Assembly (NCBI GenBank): GCA_021397835.1
Contig: JAJFZO010000049.1
Coordinates: 10,235,001-10,299,000 of the forward strand
DNA length: 64,000 nt
From: Moringa oleifera
Lineage: Eukaryota > Streptophyta > Magnoliopsida > Brassicales > Moringaceae
Direction of reading: 5' to 3'
The position numbers and the translations under genes are program-made. Position 1 is the stretch's first letter; the number at the start of each line of letters is the position of its first letter. Below are positions 12,591 to 25,692 of the stretch, one piece after another. A model generated the notes under the pieces. That model did not search any database and was not told the DNA's origin. It was given only the letters and a program-made list of their open reading frames with translations.

Positions 12591-15240
12591 AGATTTAATT
12601 GGGCCATATAAAAAATTTAGTCATTCTATACTTGGGCCAATGAGATGTTAGGCTGAAGACATTATTGTGCCTATTAAATAATTTGATTAAATTTATTTGG
12701 TTAACATCTGTGACCTCACGAAATAATTTGACGTATAATTCAGTCTAATAAATAAGATTACCTAAAATATAATTAAACCTACAATTAATTAGATTCGAAT
12801 ATAATTGAGCTTAAAAAACTAGATATGTAATATAATTAGGCCTCATATATAATTTGTGATATCATAGGTTAAATACAATTGAGGTTGAAATATAATTGAA
12901 CATGATAAATAATTTAGCTAATAAATAACTGGGTCTAGCGTGCATTAGCCCAAGTATGATTAGACCTGACATTTAATAGGCCTAATTATTAATTAGGCTT
13001 ATTATCCATGAACACAATAAATAATTGAGCTTAAAAATGACTTTAAACTAATATAAATTAATTGGTCCTATTAATTAATCGAACACAAAAAAAATAATTG
13101 GCTCACATATGTAATTAAGCCTAATAATTATTTGCACGCAAATAATTCATTGAATGTTGTAACTCATTAAGTCTAATAGTTAATTGAGCCTATGATTTAA
13201 TTGGCCTTAATAAATGCTTTCATGTAAATTATAATTTGGCCATATAAATATTTGGATTTAATATAAAAATAGGTCAGATAATGAAATAGGCCTAATAAAT
13301 AGTGAGGTCTAAGATGCAATTGATTCTAACAATTAATTGGGCATAATAATAATTGTACTCAATAACTAGTCAAGCCTAAGATTTAATTAAACCTAATAAA
13401 AAATTAGATTTAATATACAATTGATCTTAATAAATAATTAAGCCTAAAAACAAAATAGGCTTAATAAATAAATGGTCTCAAATATAATTAAATCTAATCA
13501 TTTATTAGTTTTAACATATAATTACACCCATAATTAATTGGAGCTAGAGTGCATAAGCCTAACAAATATTTGGACATACGAATAAATTAGGCTTAGGATA
13601 CAAGTAGACTCAAACTATAATTGGGCCTTATTGATAATGGGTCCAATAGGTAATTAGGTAAGAAGGAAATGAGTCTCATAAATAATTGAGCTTAATGTGT
13701 AATTGAAAGTTTAACAATTAATTTAACTGAATAATTCACTAGGTTTAATATATAATTCAGTTTGATGAATAATTAGGCTTAATTTGTGATTGGGCTTAAT
13801 AAAATATTTTACCTAAGATGTAATGTTTGCCTAGTAATTAATTAGACCTAGTAAATAATTGGCCTAACCATTAATTGAGCCTAGTAATTAAATGGACTTC
13901 AGATTTAATTTCGTCTAAGAATTTGTTGGGCCTAATAAAAAATTGACTTCATATACAATTGGACTTAATAAATAATTAAATGTAAAATATATTTATAACC
14001 TAATAATTAATTAGATCTAAGATATTATTGGGCTTATATGTAATTGAACCTAAAAATTAATGACTTAATAATTCAAGAAGCCTAACAATTAATGGATCTT
14101 AATAATTAATTGACCCCAAGGTTCAACTGCGACTAAGAGTTAATTGACTTAAAATTTAATTGAGCTTAATAAAAAATTTTGATTTAATATCTAATTAGGC
14201 TTGATGAATAATTGGGCTTGTTCTACAATGAGTTTAACAAATAATTAGGTCTAGAATATAATTGGATCAAGATTTGATTGAACTTAAGATATAATTAAAT
14301 ATAGTGTTGATTGTGAACCCAATATATAATTGAGGTTAGGAGTAAATTGAGTTTAATATATAATTGAACCCAAATTACAATTGAACTTGAGATGTAATTC
14401 AACAATATAGTTAACTAAGCCCAATATTTTTTAATTGGATTTAAAAATTAATTAGATCGAATATTTAATTGAATCGAATATATAATTAAGATTAACAATT
14501 AATTGGATCTACCAATTCATTGAGCCTGATAATTAATTAAGTTATAATTTGATTTAGTCTAATAAAATGTGTGCTTAATATCTAATGTGGCGTAATAATT
14601 AATTATTCTTTATATATTATTAGGCTTAAGAATCAAAATGACCCAAAAAACAAGTAGACCTAAGATTAGTTAACTCGGACAATTAATTAAACCTAACACT
14701 CAATCGGAGCCTAAGATTTAACTGTGCATGAGAAATAGTTGGGCTAAAGATTTAATTGCCTTATAAGAATTAAGCTTGGGAATAAGATGTAGTTGTGGTG
14801 AAAATATAATTACACCTATTAATTAATTAGGGTGCATCAATTAAGTAATTTGCCAGAGTTGAAGAAATAATTCGACATACAATTGAACCTGATAAAGATT
14901 AAATCAGAAAATATAATTAGATTTCAAATTAATTGGACTTAAAAAGTTGGAAATATATATATGATTAGGCTTGATATATAATGGAGCATATGATATATTA
15001 GACTTAATATAATTGAACTTGAGATATTTATTGAGTTTAATAAATTGAGTTTAATACATAACTGGACCCAAAAAATGATTTATTAGCCCTAAATATAATT
15101 AGGCTTGATATTTATTGAGTTTAATAATTAATTGGGTTTATTGTTCATGAACCCAAGAAATAATTTTGTTTAGGAACAAATTGGACTAAGGTAAGTTAAT
15201 TAGGCCTAAGAATTGATTAAGCACAAAAAAAATTGAGCTT
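12591..15240 (-). repeat. 17-bp satellite array, minus orientation
   Basis: Monomers are of the AATTGGGCCTAATAATT type. The starting phrase, AATTGGGCCATATA followed by AATGAGATGT, is shared with 31.03 and 58.09 kb. This is one of the fuller minus arrays, and its variant order can be followed to the spacer. The words AACCCAATATATAATTGAG near 14326 mark it as the type S lineage, as at 49.14 kb. Confidence 0.85.
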
Positions 15241-16312
15241 GTAAAAATAATTTAAATGATATTTAGAATCATTCGATTAGTGAAAAAGGTCAATCAAATA
15301 TTATAATATTTCTTTTTATGTCTTTGTTCCCATGTTTGATTAAAGATAACATAAAAATTATTTAATTTTAAATTTAATTATATTTCATAAAATTTAAATT
15401 TAACTAATCATAATTTTTAATATTATATAATTTCATCATGAGACTCAATAATTCAATAATTAATATTAAGATAAAGATCAAAATAAACTTTGTACTATTT
15501 GTATTTTTCAACAAAGTTCTTACAATATTTTTTAGCCAATTCTACACACAAAATATCAATTCAATCTAAATTGACTTATTTTTAACTTTTTTTTTTATAA
15601 AGGATCAATTCAAATTTGTGATTTTATACAATGAATTTTAATTTAAAATTTTTAACAAACATGAAAAAATATACAACGAAAAAAGTGAGAATTTTTCAGT
15701 ATTGAAAATAAATATTTTTAAAATTTTTATGTTACAAATTTTTGTAAAAAATCACAAAAAATAATTTTATTGCTCAAAAATTCTAAAATTTTTTTGTGGT
15801 AGCTTGAATATTTATTCGCATTTTGTACAAATTTCTAAACAAAGTTTACTGTACAATATTTTCTATTTAAATAATTTATATAAAAAATTGAAGATAATGT
15901 TTAATTTATACTAAATTAAAATATTATATGTAAAATTGATATCAAAATAAAAACTTGATTAAAAATCTCAAGCAGTACAAAGCTTATTTTGATACTTACC
16001 GTTAATACATATTTTTGAGATTGAAATACTCTTTAATAAGTTTAAATATTTTAATATTGTTATAATATTTAATAAAATATAAAAGAAATAATATAAATAA
16101 AATAAAATAATGTTACTTAAAACTTTTGAATGATAAATAAATCTTCATAAACTAAAAGTTACCAAGCAAATTTGATGGAATAGTTTGTAAAATAAATTTA
16201 TCATATCTACTTTTTATATTTGAGAAATAAAATAAAAATTTCAAATCAAATTAAACTTTTTTTATTCAAAGTCACAAAAATAAAAGGTAATGGGATAAAT
16301 CACCTAAGTTTC
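15241..16312 (+). repeat. spacer copy S3 (type S)
   Basis: This spacer lacks the 300-bp type L insertion but retains the roughly 82-bp segment (around 16078-16165) that type L copies lack. A foldback element occupies about 15440-16030. Its 3' end is shortened: the phrase TCACCTAAGTTTCAAGAAGCC runs straight into plus monomers without the ATGCTATAAAGGCAATGC stretch seen in S2 and S5. The 60-codon frame at 16220-16402 spans the spacer-array boundary and is not credible as a gene. Confidence 0.75.
15440..16030. mobile_element. foldback or MITE-like element in spacer S3
   Basis: The left arm contains CAAAATAAACTTTG near 15479 and the right arm contains CAAAGCTTATTTTG near 15978, its reverse complement with one mismatch. 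The arms can be followed for about 100 bases, including TCAATCTAAATTGA against the mirrored ATACTAAATTAAA. The centre is A+T-rich and has no coding frame. Confidence 0.5.
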
Positions 16313-19300
16313 AAGAAGCCTAATTTTCTATTAAGCCCAACCAAATCTTACACTCAATTAGTTATGGCTTCCAATGAATTGTTATGTCCATTTAATTGTT
16401 AGGTTTAATTATATATTAGGCCCAATTATTATTATTGTTATTGTCTATAACATTTGTTATGTATAATGTGTTCTTAAACCCAATATGTTTTTTGGGTTCA
16501 TATACAATACACCAAATTTGTTATTAAATCTGACAAATGATTGGTCCAACTAATTATTAAGCTCAAATGTTTATTCAGTTTAATTATATTTGGTTTAAAA
16601 TATCATAAACTCAATTATATATTAGACCTAATAATATCATAAGTCAAATTTTTTATATCAAATTAATTTTTGATCTAATTATATATTAGGTCATATTATC
16701 AATTTGACTCAAATATATGTCAAATTATTGTTTGGGTTCATGCATGTTAGCCTAATTAATTCGATTATATTTAGCCAAATTCAAGATAAGGCACAATTAA
16801 ATATTCGATCCAACTAATTCTTAAGCCTAATTAATTGTTAAGGCCAATTATCGGGCCCAAGCATTTATTAGATTAGTTTATTTCTTAAGCCTAATTATAT
16901 ATGAGATCATTTATTTTGTTAGTTCAAATTTTTGTTCAGCCTAATTACTTCTTAGTTAATTATTAAGCTCACTGAATTGCTAGGTCTATTTAATTGCTAA
17001 TTTCAATCTTATATTTAGCTCAACCAATTAATATTTGCCCCAATTAATAAATGTTAGGCTCATTTATATAATTTATTTATCATGCTCAATTATTTATTAA
17101 ATTTAGGTTTTCATTAAACTCAATAAAATTCTAAGCTCAACTAATTATTTAGCCCAACTAATTGTTAAAGCCAATGAATTACTAGGTCTAATTAATTGTT
17201 AAGATCAATTACACATTAGGCTCAATTATTATTGGAGTTATTCTATTCTTAGGCCAAAATATATGTTAAAACCTCTTTTTTTTACGATCTTGGGCTAAAT
17301 TGTCTCTTAATTTCATGCACTATAAACTCAATTATACCTTAGGCGCTTTTATGTTATAGGTGTAATCATCTATTAGCCCCTATTAATTGCAAGGCTCATT
17401 TATAACTTAAATCAAATTATAATTTGAATCAATTATATCTTAGGCACAATTTGTTCTCAGGCTTAATTATAATTTTGATCCAACTATATCCCAAATTGTT
17501 CCAAAGTTTGAATATTTGTTGTGCCCATGCACGCTAAGTCTAATTGAATCTTAAATTCAAATAATTGTTTTATATAATTCTATTTTAGTCATAACTATGT
17601 ATTAAGTCTTTTTTTTCTCTTATTTTGTGTAAATCTCAGCTCAATTAATTATTAGATTTGATAAATTGTTAGGCTCAATGAAAAGTTAGATCAAATAAAA
17701 TGTTTGGCTTAATTAAATATTATACACTATCAACATAGTCAAGCCTAGTTTGAAGTAAGTCAGATTGATTCTTTGGTTCATGAGCCATATGTGTAATTAA
17801 TTGTTAGACCCAAATGCTAATTACATATTTCATCATATCTTTGCCAATTATTTATTAAGTTAAATTATACCTCGAATTATTTGTTAGGCATATGCATGTT
17901 AGCCTCATTATTTTTATTCCATTAATAGGCCCAATTATATCTATGCACCAATTATTTGTTAGGTCTATTTATATGTTAAACACAATTTTTTATAAGATTC
18001 AATTAATTCTGAGAGATTAAATTTGAGGATCAATATTAGGTTAGTTTTAATTAACTCTTAGATACAAAAAAAAAAAAAATCTTATGCCTAATTATTTATT
18101 GGACCAATTTAGTTCTTATACCCAATTACATATTAAAGTCAATTATTTATCGCTCAAATTATACATTAAGCTTAATATTTTTATCATATTCAATTGCATA
18201 TTTGATCCATTTCAATTAATTTTTATGTTCAATTGTATCTAAAGTTGGATCATTATTTGGGTCCTATTATTTTTTAAGCTCAATTCATTCCTAATCACAA
18301 TTATATCAAGGGTTCATGCACATTATGCACAATCATATTGTGGATTTATGAACATTACGTCCAATTAAATTTTAGATATAATCATTTTTTAGGCCTAATT
18401 ATTTATTAGTCTTACTTCATTCTTAGCCCAAATTATAGATTAAGCACAATTATTTACTAGGCTTGATTCTATATTAAACATAATTTTTCATGAGGCTCAA
18501 TTAATTCTTAATCATAATTAAATTTTTGACTCAATTAATTATTTGATTCAATTAATTGTTAGGCTTTATTACATTTAAAGCTTAATTATATCTAAGATCA
18601 ATTTAATTATTAGGTTCAAATATATTTTAGGTCTAATTATTTATTAGATTAATTTTAAGTTCAATATTTTGGGTCCAATTTGTTCATAAGTTATTGGGGT
18701 CATACTCGTTAGGGCGAACATCATTATCAGCCTAGTTATATCTTAAATCTAATAAATTATTTGACCTTATTTTATATTAGGCCCATTTTATTCTTAAGCC
18801 TAATTATATATTAAGTTAAATTATTTATTAGCACTAATTATATATTAAGTCCTATTTTTTATTAAATCAAAGTAAATCTTACAACTAATTAGTTAATAAA
18901 TTAATTGAATTGTTAAGCCGACTAAACTTTTAAGTCCAATTAATTTCTAAGCTTGATTACACACTAGATCCAATTATTTTTTTTGGTTCAACTAATTCTT
19001 CATCCTAATGAATAAATAATTATATCGAATTCTCTCTCAAGCCTAATTTTTTAGCACATGCACGCTAGGCCAATTATTGTTAAACTCAACTAATCATTAA
19101 GTTAAATTAATTGTTAGCCTCAATTATTTGTTCTTAGCCTAATTATTTCTTGAATTCAAGCACGAAAAAGTACAATAATTATTCAATCCAATAAATATTA
19201 ACCCTAATTAGTTATTACGTTCGGGCTAATGCACACTAGATTGAATTATGTACAAGTCCAAATTATTTATTAAGCCTAATTGTCTTTCAAGTTTGATTAT

Positions 19301-22300
19301 ATTCGGCTCATTATATCATAAGCTCAATTATATATAAGGTCTAATTTTATCATATGTCATATTTTTTTTATGTTTAATTAGATCTTAGACTTGATTAATT
19401 TGAAGTTCAATTATATCTTAGGCCATTTTATTTATTAAGTCTAATTATAATTGAATTATTTCTTCGGCTCATGCATGTTAGCCTCATTAACTTGATCTCC
19501 TTAATTAATAAGCGCAATTACATCTTCAACTCAACTATTTTTAGGCCTTATTATAAATTAAACCTAATATTTTATAACTCCCAACTAATTTTTGAGCACT
19601 ATTGAATCTTAAGCCTAATTATCTATTGGGCCAATTTAGTTCTTATGCCCAGATATTAAGATTAATTATTTATTAGATCAAATTATATTAAGCTCAATTT
19701 TATATTATATCCAATCAAATCTTAGGGCTAAATACTCATAAGGCCCTAACAAATTGTTAGATCCAATGAATTGTTAACATCCACTACATATTTAGCCCAA
19801 TTAAATTTTGGATCTAATTAATAAATACTAAACTCAATTAATTATTAAAGTCAATTAATTTTTATGTCCAATTATATCATATGTTCAATTATAATTTGGA
19901 TCCAAATTAATTGTTGATATCAATTACATTTTGACTCAATCAATTTTTGGATCTAATTAATTATTAATATCAATTACATTTTCACTCAATCAATTTTTAT
20001 GTCCAATTATATCTTATGTTCAATTAAATTTGGATCCAATTAGATTTTAGACTTAATTTATTTCTAGGCCCAAGTATTTATTGAATTTATATACGCTACA
20101 ACCAATTATATCTTAAACCTAATTAAATCTTAAATCCTATTAATTCTTACTAATAATTAAATTTTAGACTTAATTAATTATTAGTTATTCAACTATTAAG
20201 TTCCATTACATCTCATGCCAAATTATATGTTAAACTTAGTTAACTTTTGAGCCCAAAAATATTTTAAGCCCAATTATATATAAAACCAAAGTTTTTATTA
20301 GGCTTACTTAGATATTAGACCTAACTAATTCATAGGCAGAATGAACGTTTAGGCCCACTTAATTATTAGAGATTAATTATTAAGACATAATTATTTGCCA
20401 AGTCCAATTACTTATTGGCTCAATTACGTCTTAAGTCTAATATTTTATTCGATTTAATTATATATTAATACTAATTATTTATTAAGCTTAATTTTTTATT
20501 AAACCCAATTAAATTTTAGGTTCAATTAACTATTTTGCCCAACAAATTGTTAGATTCAATTAATTATTAGGCTTAATTACACATTTAGTTCAATAATATG
20601 TTAGGCCTATTTTGTTCTTATTAGCAGTCATATATTAAGCCAAACTTTTTATTGGATCCAATTAAATCTTAAGTCAAATTATTTGTATGGTGCAATAAAT
20701 TATTTGATCAAATTAATTACTAAAATCAATAACATGTTAGACGTAATTAATTTTATGCGGCATTAATGTAAGTTAGTCTCAATTTATTCATAACTTAGGC
20801 CCAATTATATTTGAAAACCAATTTGTTATACGTCCAAATTTTTGTTGGACTTATGCATGATAGCTCAATTAATTATTGGACCCATTTATATCTTAAGCAT
20901 AATTATGTATTAAGTCCATTTCATTCTGAGACCCAATTATTTATTAAGATCAATTATACATTAAGTCTAATTTTTTTATTAAATCTAATTAAATCTTCAA
21001 CCTAACTAATTCTTTGCCATAATTAAATAAGTACAATTAGTTGTTTGGTCCAATTATTTACTAAACACATTCATTTTTTGATGCTAAGTTTAATTATTTA
21101 AATGGCACAATTTTATATAATCAGGAACCCGATGAATTACTATGCTCAATGATTTGTTAAGCCTAATTTTTCTTCATGTCCAATTAATTATGAAGCTCAA
21201 TTAATTTATTTTTAGGCCTAATTTTTCCTAAACTCAATTATTTATTGGGCTCATGCACGATAGACTTAAATTAAATATTATACCCATTAAACATTAGGTC
21301 TAATTATATTTTGATCTAGGCTTATTTATTTATTATGCCTAATTATATCTCAAGTTCAATTATATGCCCATTATATCATAGACCTAATTGTATATGAGAT
21401 CTAATTATATCATATGCCCAATTTTTTAGCCTCACCTAAATTTAAATAAAATTAATTTGAAGTTTATATATCTTAGGTCATATTATTTGTTAGGTCTAAT
21501 TATATACATAAAATTATTTGTTGAACTCATATATATTAAACTAATTAATTTGGTACAATTGATTGATAAGCACAACTAATTCTCAAAGCCAAATTAATTA
21601 TTTTTGCCAATTGATTGTTCAATCAAATTATATGTACTAAGCTCAATTTTTTCTTAAACCCAATCAAATTTTAAACCTAATTAGTTGTTAGGTATAATGA
21701 ATTGTTAGGTCCAACAAATTGTTGATTTCAATTATATATTTTGATCAATTAAATTATTAATTTGGTTTTAATTGTTTCTTATGCTTAATTCATTTCACAA
21801 CATAATGAGCTCAGTTCATGCACGTTACGTTCACATTTATTAGTCTCATTTCATTCTTACACCCAACTATAGATTAAGCTCAATTATTTACTAAAGCTCA
21901 AATTCGATTCAATTAACTATTAATCACAATTAAATCTTCGATCTAATTAATTATTAGACTCAAATAATTGTTAGATCTAATTAATTATTTAGATCTTTAA
22001 TTATTGGGCTAAATTACATCTTAAGCTAAAATATATTTTAAACTTGCATATTTATTAAGCTAATTATATATAAAATTATAATTTCTGTGAAGCCAGAATT
22101 AAATATTAAGCTCAACTAATTCTTATATAGAATTAAATTAGATTATTACGTTTAATTATTTACTAGGTCTAATTAATTGTTATGCTCAATTATATCTTAG
22201 GTTCACTGTTTTATTAGGCCCAACTTTATATTAAGCCTAATTATTTATTAAGCTCAATTGTATACTAAGCTCTCTTTTTTATTATGCTTGATTAAATTTT

Positions 22301-22794
22301 AGGCTTGATTAATTATTGGACCGAATGAATTGTTAGCTCTAATTATTTGTTAGACTCAATAGTAAATAAAGTTCAACTTTTTATTAAACTCAATTAAACC
22401 TTAGGCCTAATTCATTATTTGACAGAATGAATATTTACATCAATTAATTGTAATGTTAAATTACATTGTAGGCCCAATTATTTGTAGCACAATTAATTCT
22501 TAGACCCAATTAATATAAGTTCAATTAAATTTGCTTATAGGCTAAATTATTTCTTAGTTTCATATCCGATAGACCCAATTAATCTTGGGAACAATTATTT
22601 ATTATCAGAGCTAATTATCTAATGGACCTAATTATTTATACGTCTTATATATCTTAAGTCCAATCATAATTTGAATCTAATTATATCTTAGCTCAGTTTG
22701 TTTTTAAGTCCAATTAATTATGAGCCCAATTATATCTTAAATCTAATTAATTATTAGATTTAATTACATTTTATGCCTAATTTTCATGCTCATC
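16313..22794 (+). repeat. 17-bp satellite array, plus orientation (longest uninterrupted tract)
   Basis: About 6.5 kb of diverged monomers. Landmarks are a run of A at 18066-18079 and CATGCA-type variant monomers near 16740, 17526, 19060 and 19470. It contains a local direct repeat at 19921-20010. The block 18790-19070 is homologous to 51290-51520, and 20290-20450 to 42545-42710 and 45060-45205. Its last part, from about 21360, is the first copy of a 4.35-kb tandem duplication. No gene is seen. Confidence 0.8.
19921..20010 (+). repeat. local direct repeat, period about 50 bp
   Basis: CAATTACATTTTGACTCAATC begins at 19921 and recurs at 19971 with one change (CAATTACATTTTCACTCAAT). The period of about three monomers fits slippage or unequal exchange inside the 17-bp array. 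Confidence 0.7.
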
Positions 22795-22860
22795 ATTAGG
22801 CCCATGGCTCACGTTTACAACTTGGCTATTCATTTGAATAATGGATTAGATCAATCATAT
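22795..22860 (+). mobile_element. element E copy 2 (short 5' remnant)
   Basis: Only the first part of element E survives (CACGTTTACAACTTGGCTATT, then AATAATGGATTAG), followed by ATCATATATATTAAGTC and a return to array monomers. The internal part, including the hairpin, is missing. An almost identical remnant at 27.14 kb shares this deletion, so the loss predates the 4.35-kb duplication. Confidence 0.55.
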
Positions 22861-25350
22861 ATATTAAGTCAAAATTTTTAATAATAGCTCAATTAATTTA
22901 AGAATGCACTTATTAATTGTTAGTCAATTTTAATATTAAGTTTAATTTATTTAAGTGGATCAATTATATATATTAAGTCAAAATTTTTAATAATGGCTCC
23001 ATTAATTATTAGATCCAATGAGTATCTAAGCCGAACAAATATAAGTCCACCTACTTGTTATGCTTAATTACATATTAGATTCAATTATTTTTTGTGCCCA
23101 ATTAATACACGTAAGGTCAAACTTATTCTTGAGCCCAATTATTTCTTATCGATGTTAGGCCCAAACAATTACTAGGCTCTCAATCACATATCAAGTTCCA
23201 ATTATGTGTGAGATCTAATTATATCATATCTTTAATTATTGTGGCATAATTAATTTTAGATCTAATTATATCTTAGGTCAAAATATTTATCAAGTCCAAT
23301 TACATGTCAAATTATTTTTTGGACTCAAGCACATTAGTTAAATTAATTCAGTCAAATTGAGCAATAGGCCCAATTATATATTCGACTCGATTATTTCTTA
23401 TATTAAATTTATATATTAAGTCCAATTTTTTTATGAGTCCTAGTTGAATCATTAGCCTGACTATTTTTCATGCACCATTATATCTTAGATTGAATTAGTT
23501 GTTAGGTATAATTAATTATTAGATTCAATTTAATATTAGGCCCAATTATTTATTAGGTCAAATTACATATCAAGCCTTAATTTTGTGTTGCACATAATTA
23601 ATTATTAGGTTCAATGAGTTATTAAGTACAATTAATTGTTAATCTTAATTACATACTTGATCAAATTAATATTTGGTCCAATTAATTCTATGCCAAATTA
23701 ATAAATACTGGGCTCGATTAATTATGATGGTCTATTATATCTGAAGTTCAATTATAATTTTGGTCCAATTATATCTTTCCCTCAATTCATTTCTAGGGCC
23801 CATTTATGTAATTAGTTCATACATACTACGCCCAATTATACATTAGGCCTAGTTAAATCTTAGACTAATTAAATTTTATGTCATTTTTATTTATTAATAT
23901 CATTTAGTTCTTAGAATCAATTACAGATCAAGTAAAATTATTTCTTAAGCTTAACTATATATTAAGATAAACTTTTTGTTAGAGGTCAATTTAATCTTGA
24001 CACCAATTATATTTTAGTCCCAATTATTTATTAGTCTTATTTCATTCTTATATCCAATAATAAATCTATTAGACCTAATCATATATTAAATTTAATGTTT
24101 TTATTAGGCTCCATTAAATCTCATTCTCAATTAATTCTTAATCAAAATTAAATTTGGTATCAAATTAATTATGAGGTGCAATTAATTGTTGAACCTAATT
24201 AATTGTTAGGTCACTAATTTTTCGCATAAATGATATATCAAATCCTATTATATCTTAGATTCAATTAAATAGTGAGCTCAAATATATTTTAACAGTAATA
24301 ATTAAGCATATTTATTTATTAAGCCAAATTAATTATTAGGTCTAAGCAATTTTTTCAGCAAAATTTAATTTTAGGCTCAATAAATTATTAGATTCAATTA
24401 ATTGTTAGCCAAAATTAATGGCTACATTTAATTAATTATTAGGCTTAATTGCATCTTTGGTCTAATATTTTATTAGACCCAATTATATATAAAGCATGAT
24501 TATTTATTGTGCTTAATTATATATTGAATCAATTTTTTATTAACGAAAAAAATTTTATTAAAGGCTCAAATAATTATTTGGCCAACAAATTATTAGGCCC
24601 AATAAATTATTAGGTTCAGTTAATTGTTTTGCTAAATTTCACATTATGCTCAATTATTTAGTAAGCTCATTCATTCTTAGGTGCATTAATATTTTAAGCT
24701 CAATTTTTTATTAGCTTCAGTTAAATTTTTGGTCTAGTTAATTATTTTATGCATTAAATTTTTTGATCTAATTAATTGTTAGGCTTATTACAAACCTAAC
24801 CCCATAATTTTTATGGTCCAATTAATTCTTAGGCCCCAATTAATATACAGTAGGCAAAATTTGTTTACGGATTGATTTATTCTCAGTTTTATACTAAATG
24901 GATTCAATTATTTCCTAAATGCAATTATTTATTATTACACAAAAATATCTATCAGATCCAATTATATATATGGCCTAATTATATTGTAAGTCTAATTAAA
25001 ATTTGGGCTAAATTATATCTTAGCCCTAATTTATTCTTAGGTTTAATTATTTATTGGGTCCATGCATGTCAGGCTCAATACAAATATTTGTCCAATTACA
25101 TTTTGAATTTACTTAATTGTTGGATCTAATTATATTTTATACCTATTTATATAATAAATTCATCTTGTTCATAATCCATTTATATATTAAAACTAATTAT
25201 TTATTAGGATAAATTATATTTTAAACTTAATTTTTTATTGAAGCAATTAATTCTTTAGAACAATTAAATTTTAGGCTCAATTAAATATTTTTCCCAATTA
25301 ATTATTAAGCTCAATTACATCATATACTGATTACTTGTAGAGCCCATTTC
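22861..25350 (+). repeat. 17-bp satellite array, plus orientation
   Basis: This continues the first copy of the 4.35-kb duplication. The open frame at 24872-25129 (85 codons) translates array monomers and is interrupted in the homologous stretch near 29.3-29.5 kb, so I do not call it. The array stops near 25350 after GTAGAGCCCATTTCGTT, where its homologue at 29737 continues with more monomers. Confidence 0.8.
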
Positions 25351-25692
25351 GTTTAATATATAATTGGACTAATGTAAGTTAATTGGGCCAAAGAATTGAC
25401 TAAGCACAAAAAATAGTTGAGCTTTTCAGAATATTAGGTCATAAATATCTATCATTATTAGCTTTGCAATTTATAATTCAAAACAAATAAACTTTAAGAG
25501 CTTAATTAAATAGGAATTTTGTGAAGTACGAGAGGGACCATGTTTATGAAAACCATATTTGAGTTTTTCCTTCATAATTTTAATATATTAAGAGGAAAAA
25601 TTCTAAAGACAAATTAAATTAAATTATATCTCAAGTTTAAGAGGGTTGACTCACTTATACACTAATAGCAAGCTAACCAAATATTTAGAGAT
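25351..25692 (+). repeat. spacer fragment S4 (type L) at a duplication junction
   Basis: About 75 bp of minus-array end (TTGGACTAATGTAAGTTAAT) lead into the type L segment from about 25434. The fragment stops inside that segment near 25690, before the foldback element, and plus monomers resume. It sits exactly between the two copies of the 4.35-kb duplication, which suggests it marks the recombination junction. Confidence 0.7.

Noticed and set aside
16220..16402. 60-codon open frame
   Set aside because: It spans the spacer-array junction and depends on a deletion specific to S3.
20811..21005. 64-codon open frame
   Set aside because: Low-complexity translation of array monomers without conservation in the homologous stretch near 43.1 kb.
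24872..25129. 85-codon open frame
   Set aside because: Its translation is a pseudo-repeat produced by reading 17-bp monomers, and the homologous duplicate near 29.3-29.5 kb does not preserve it.
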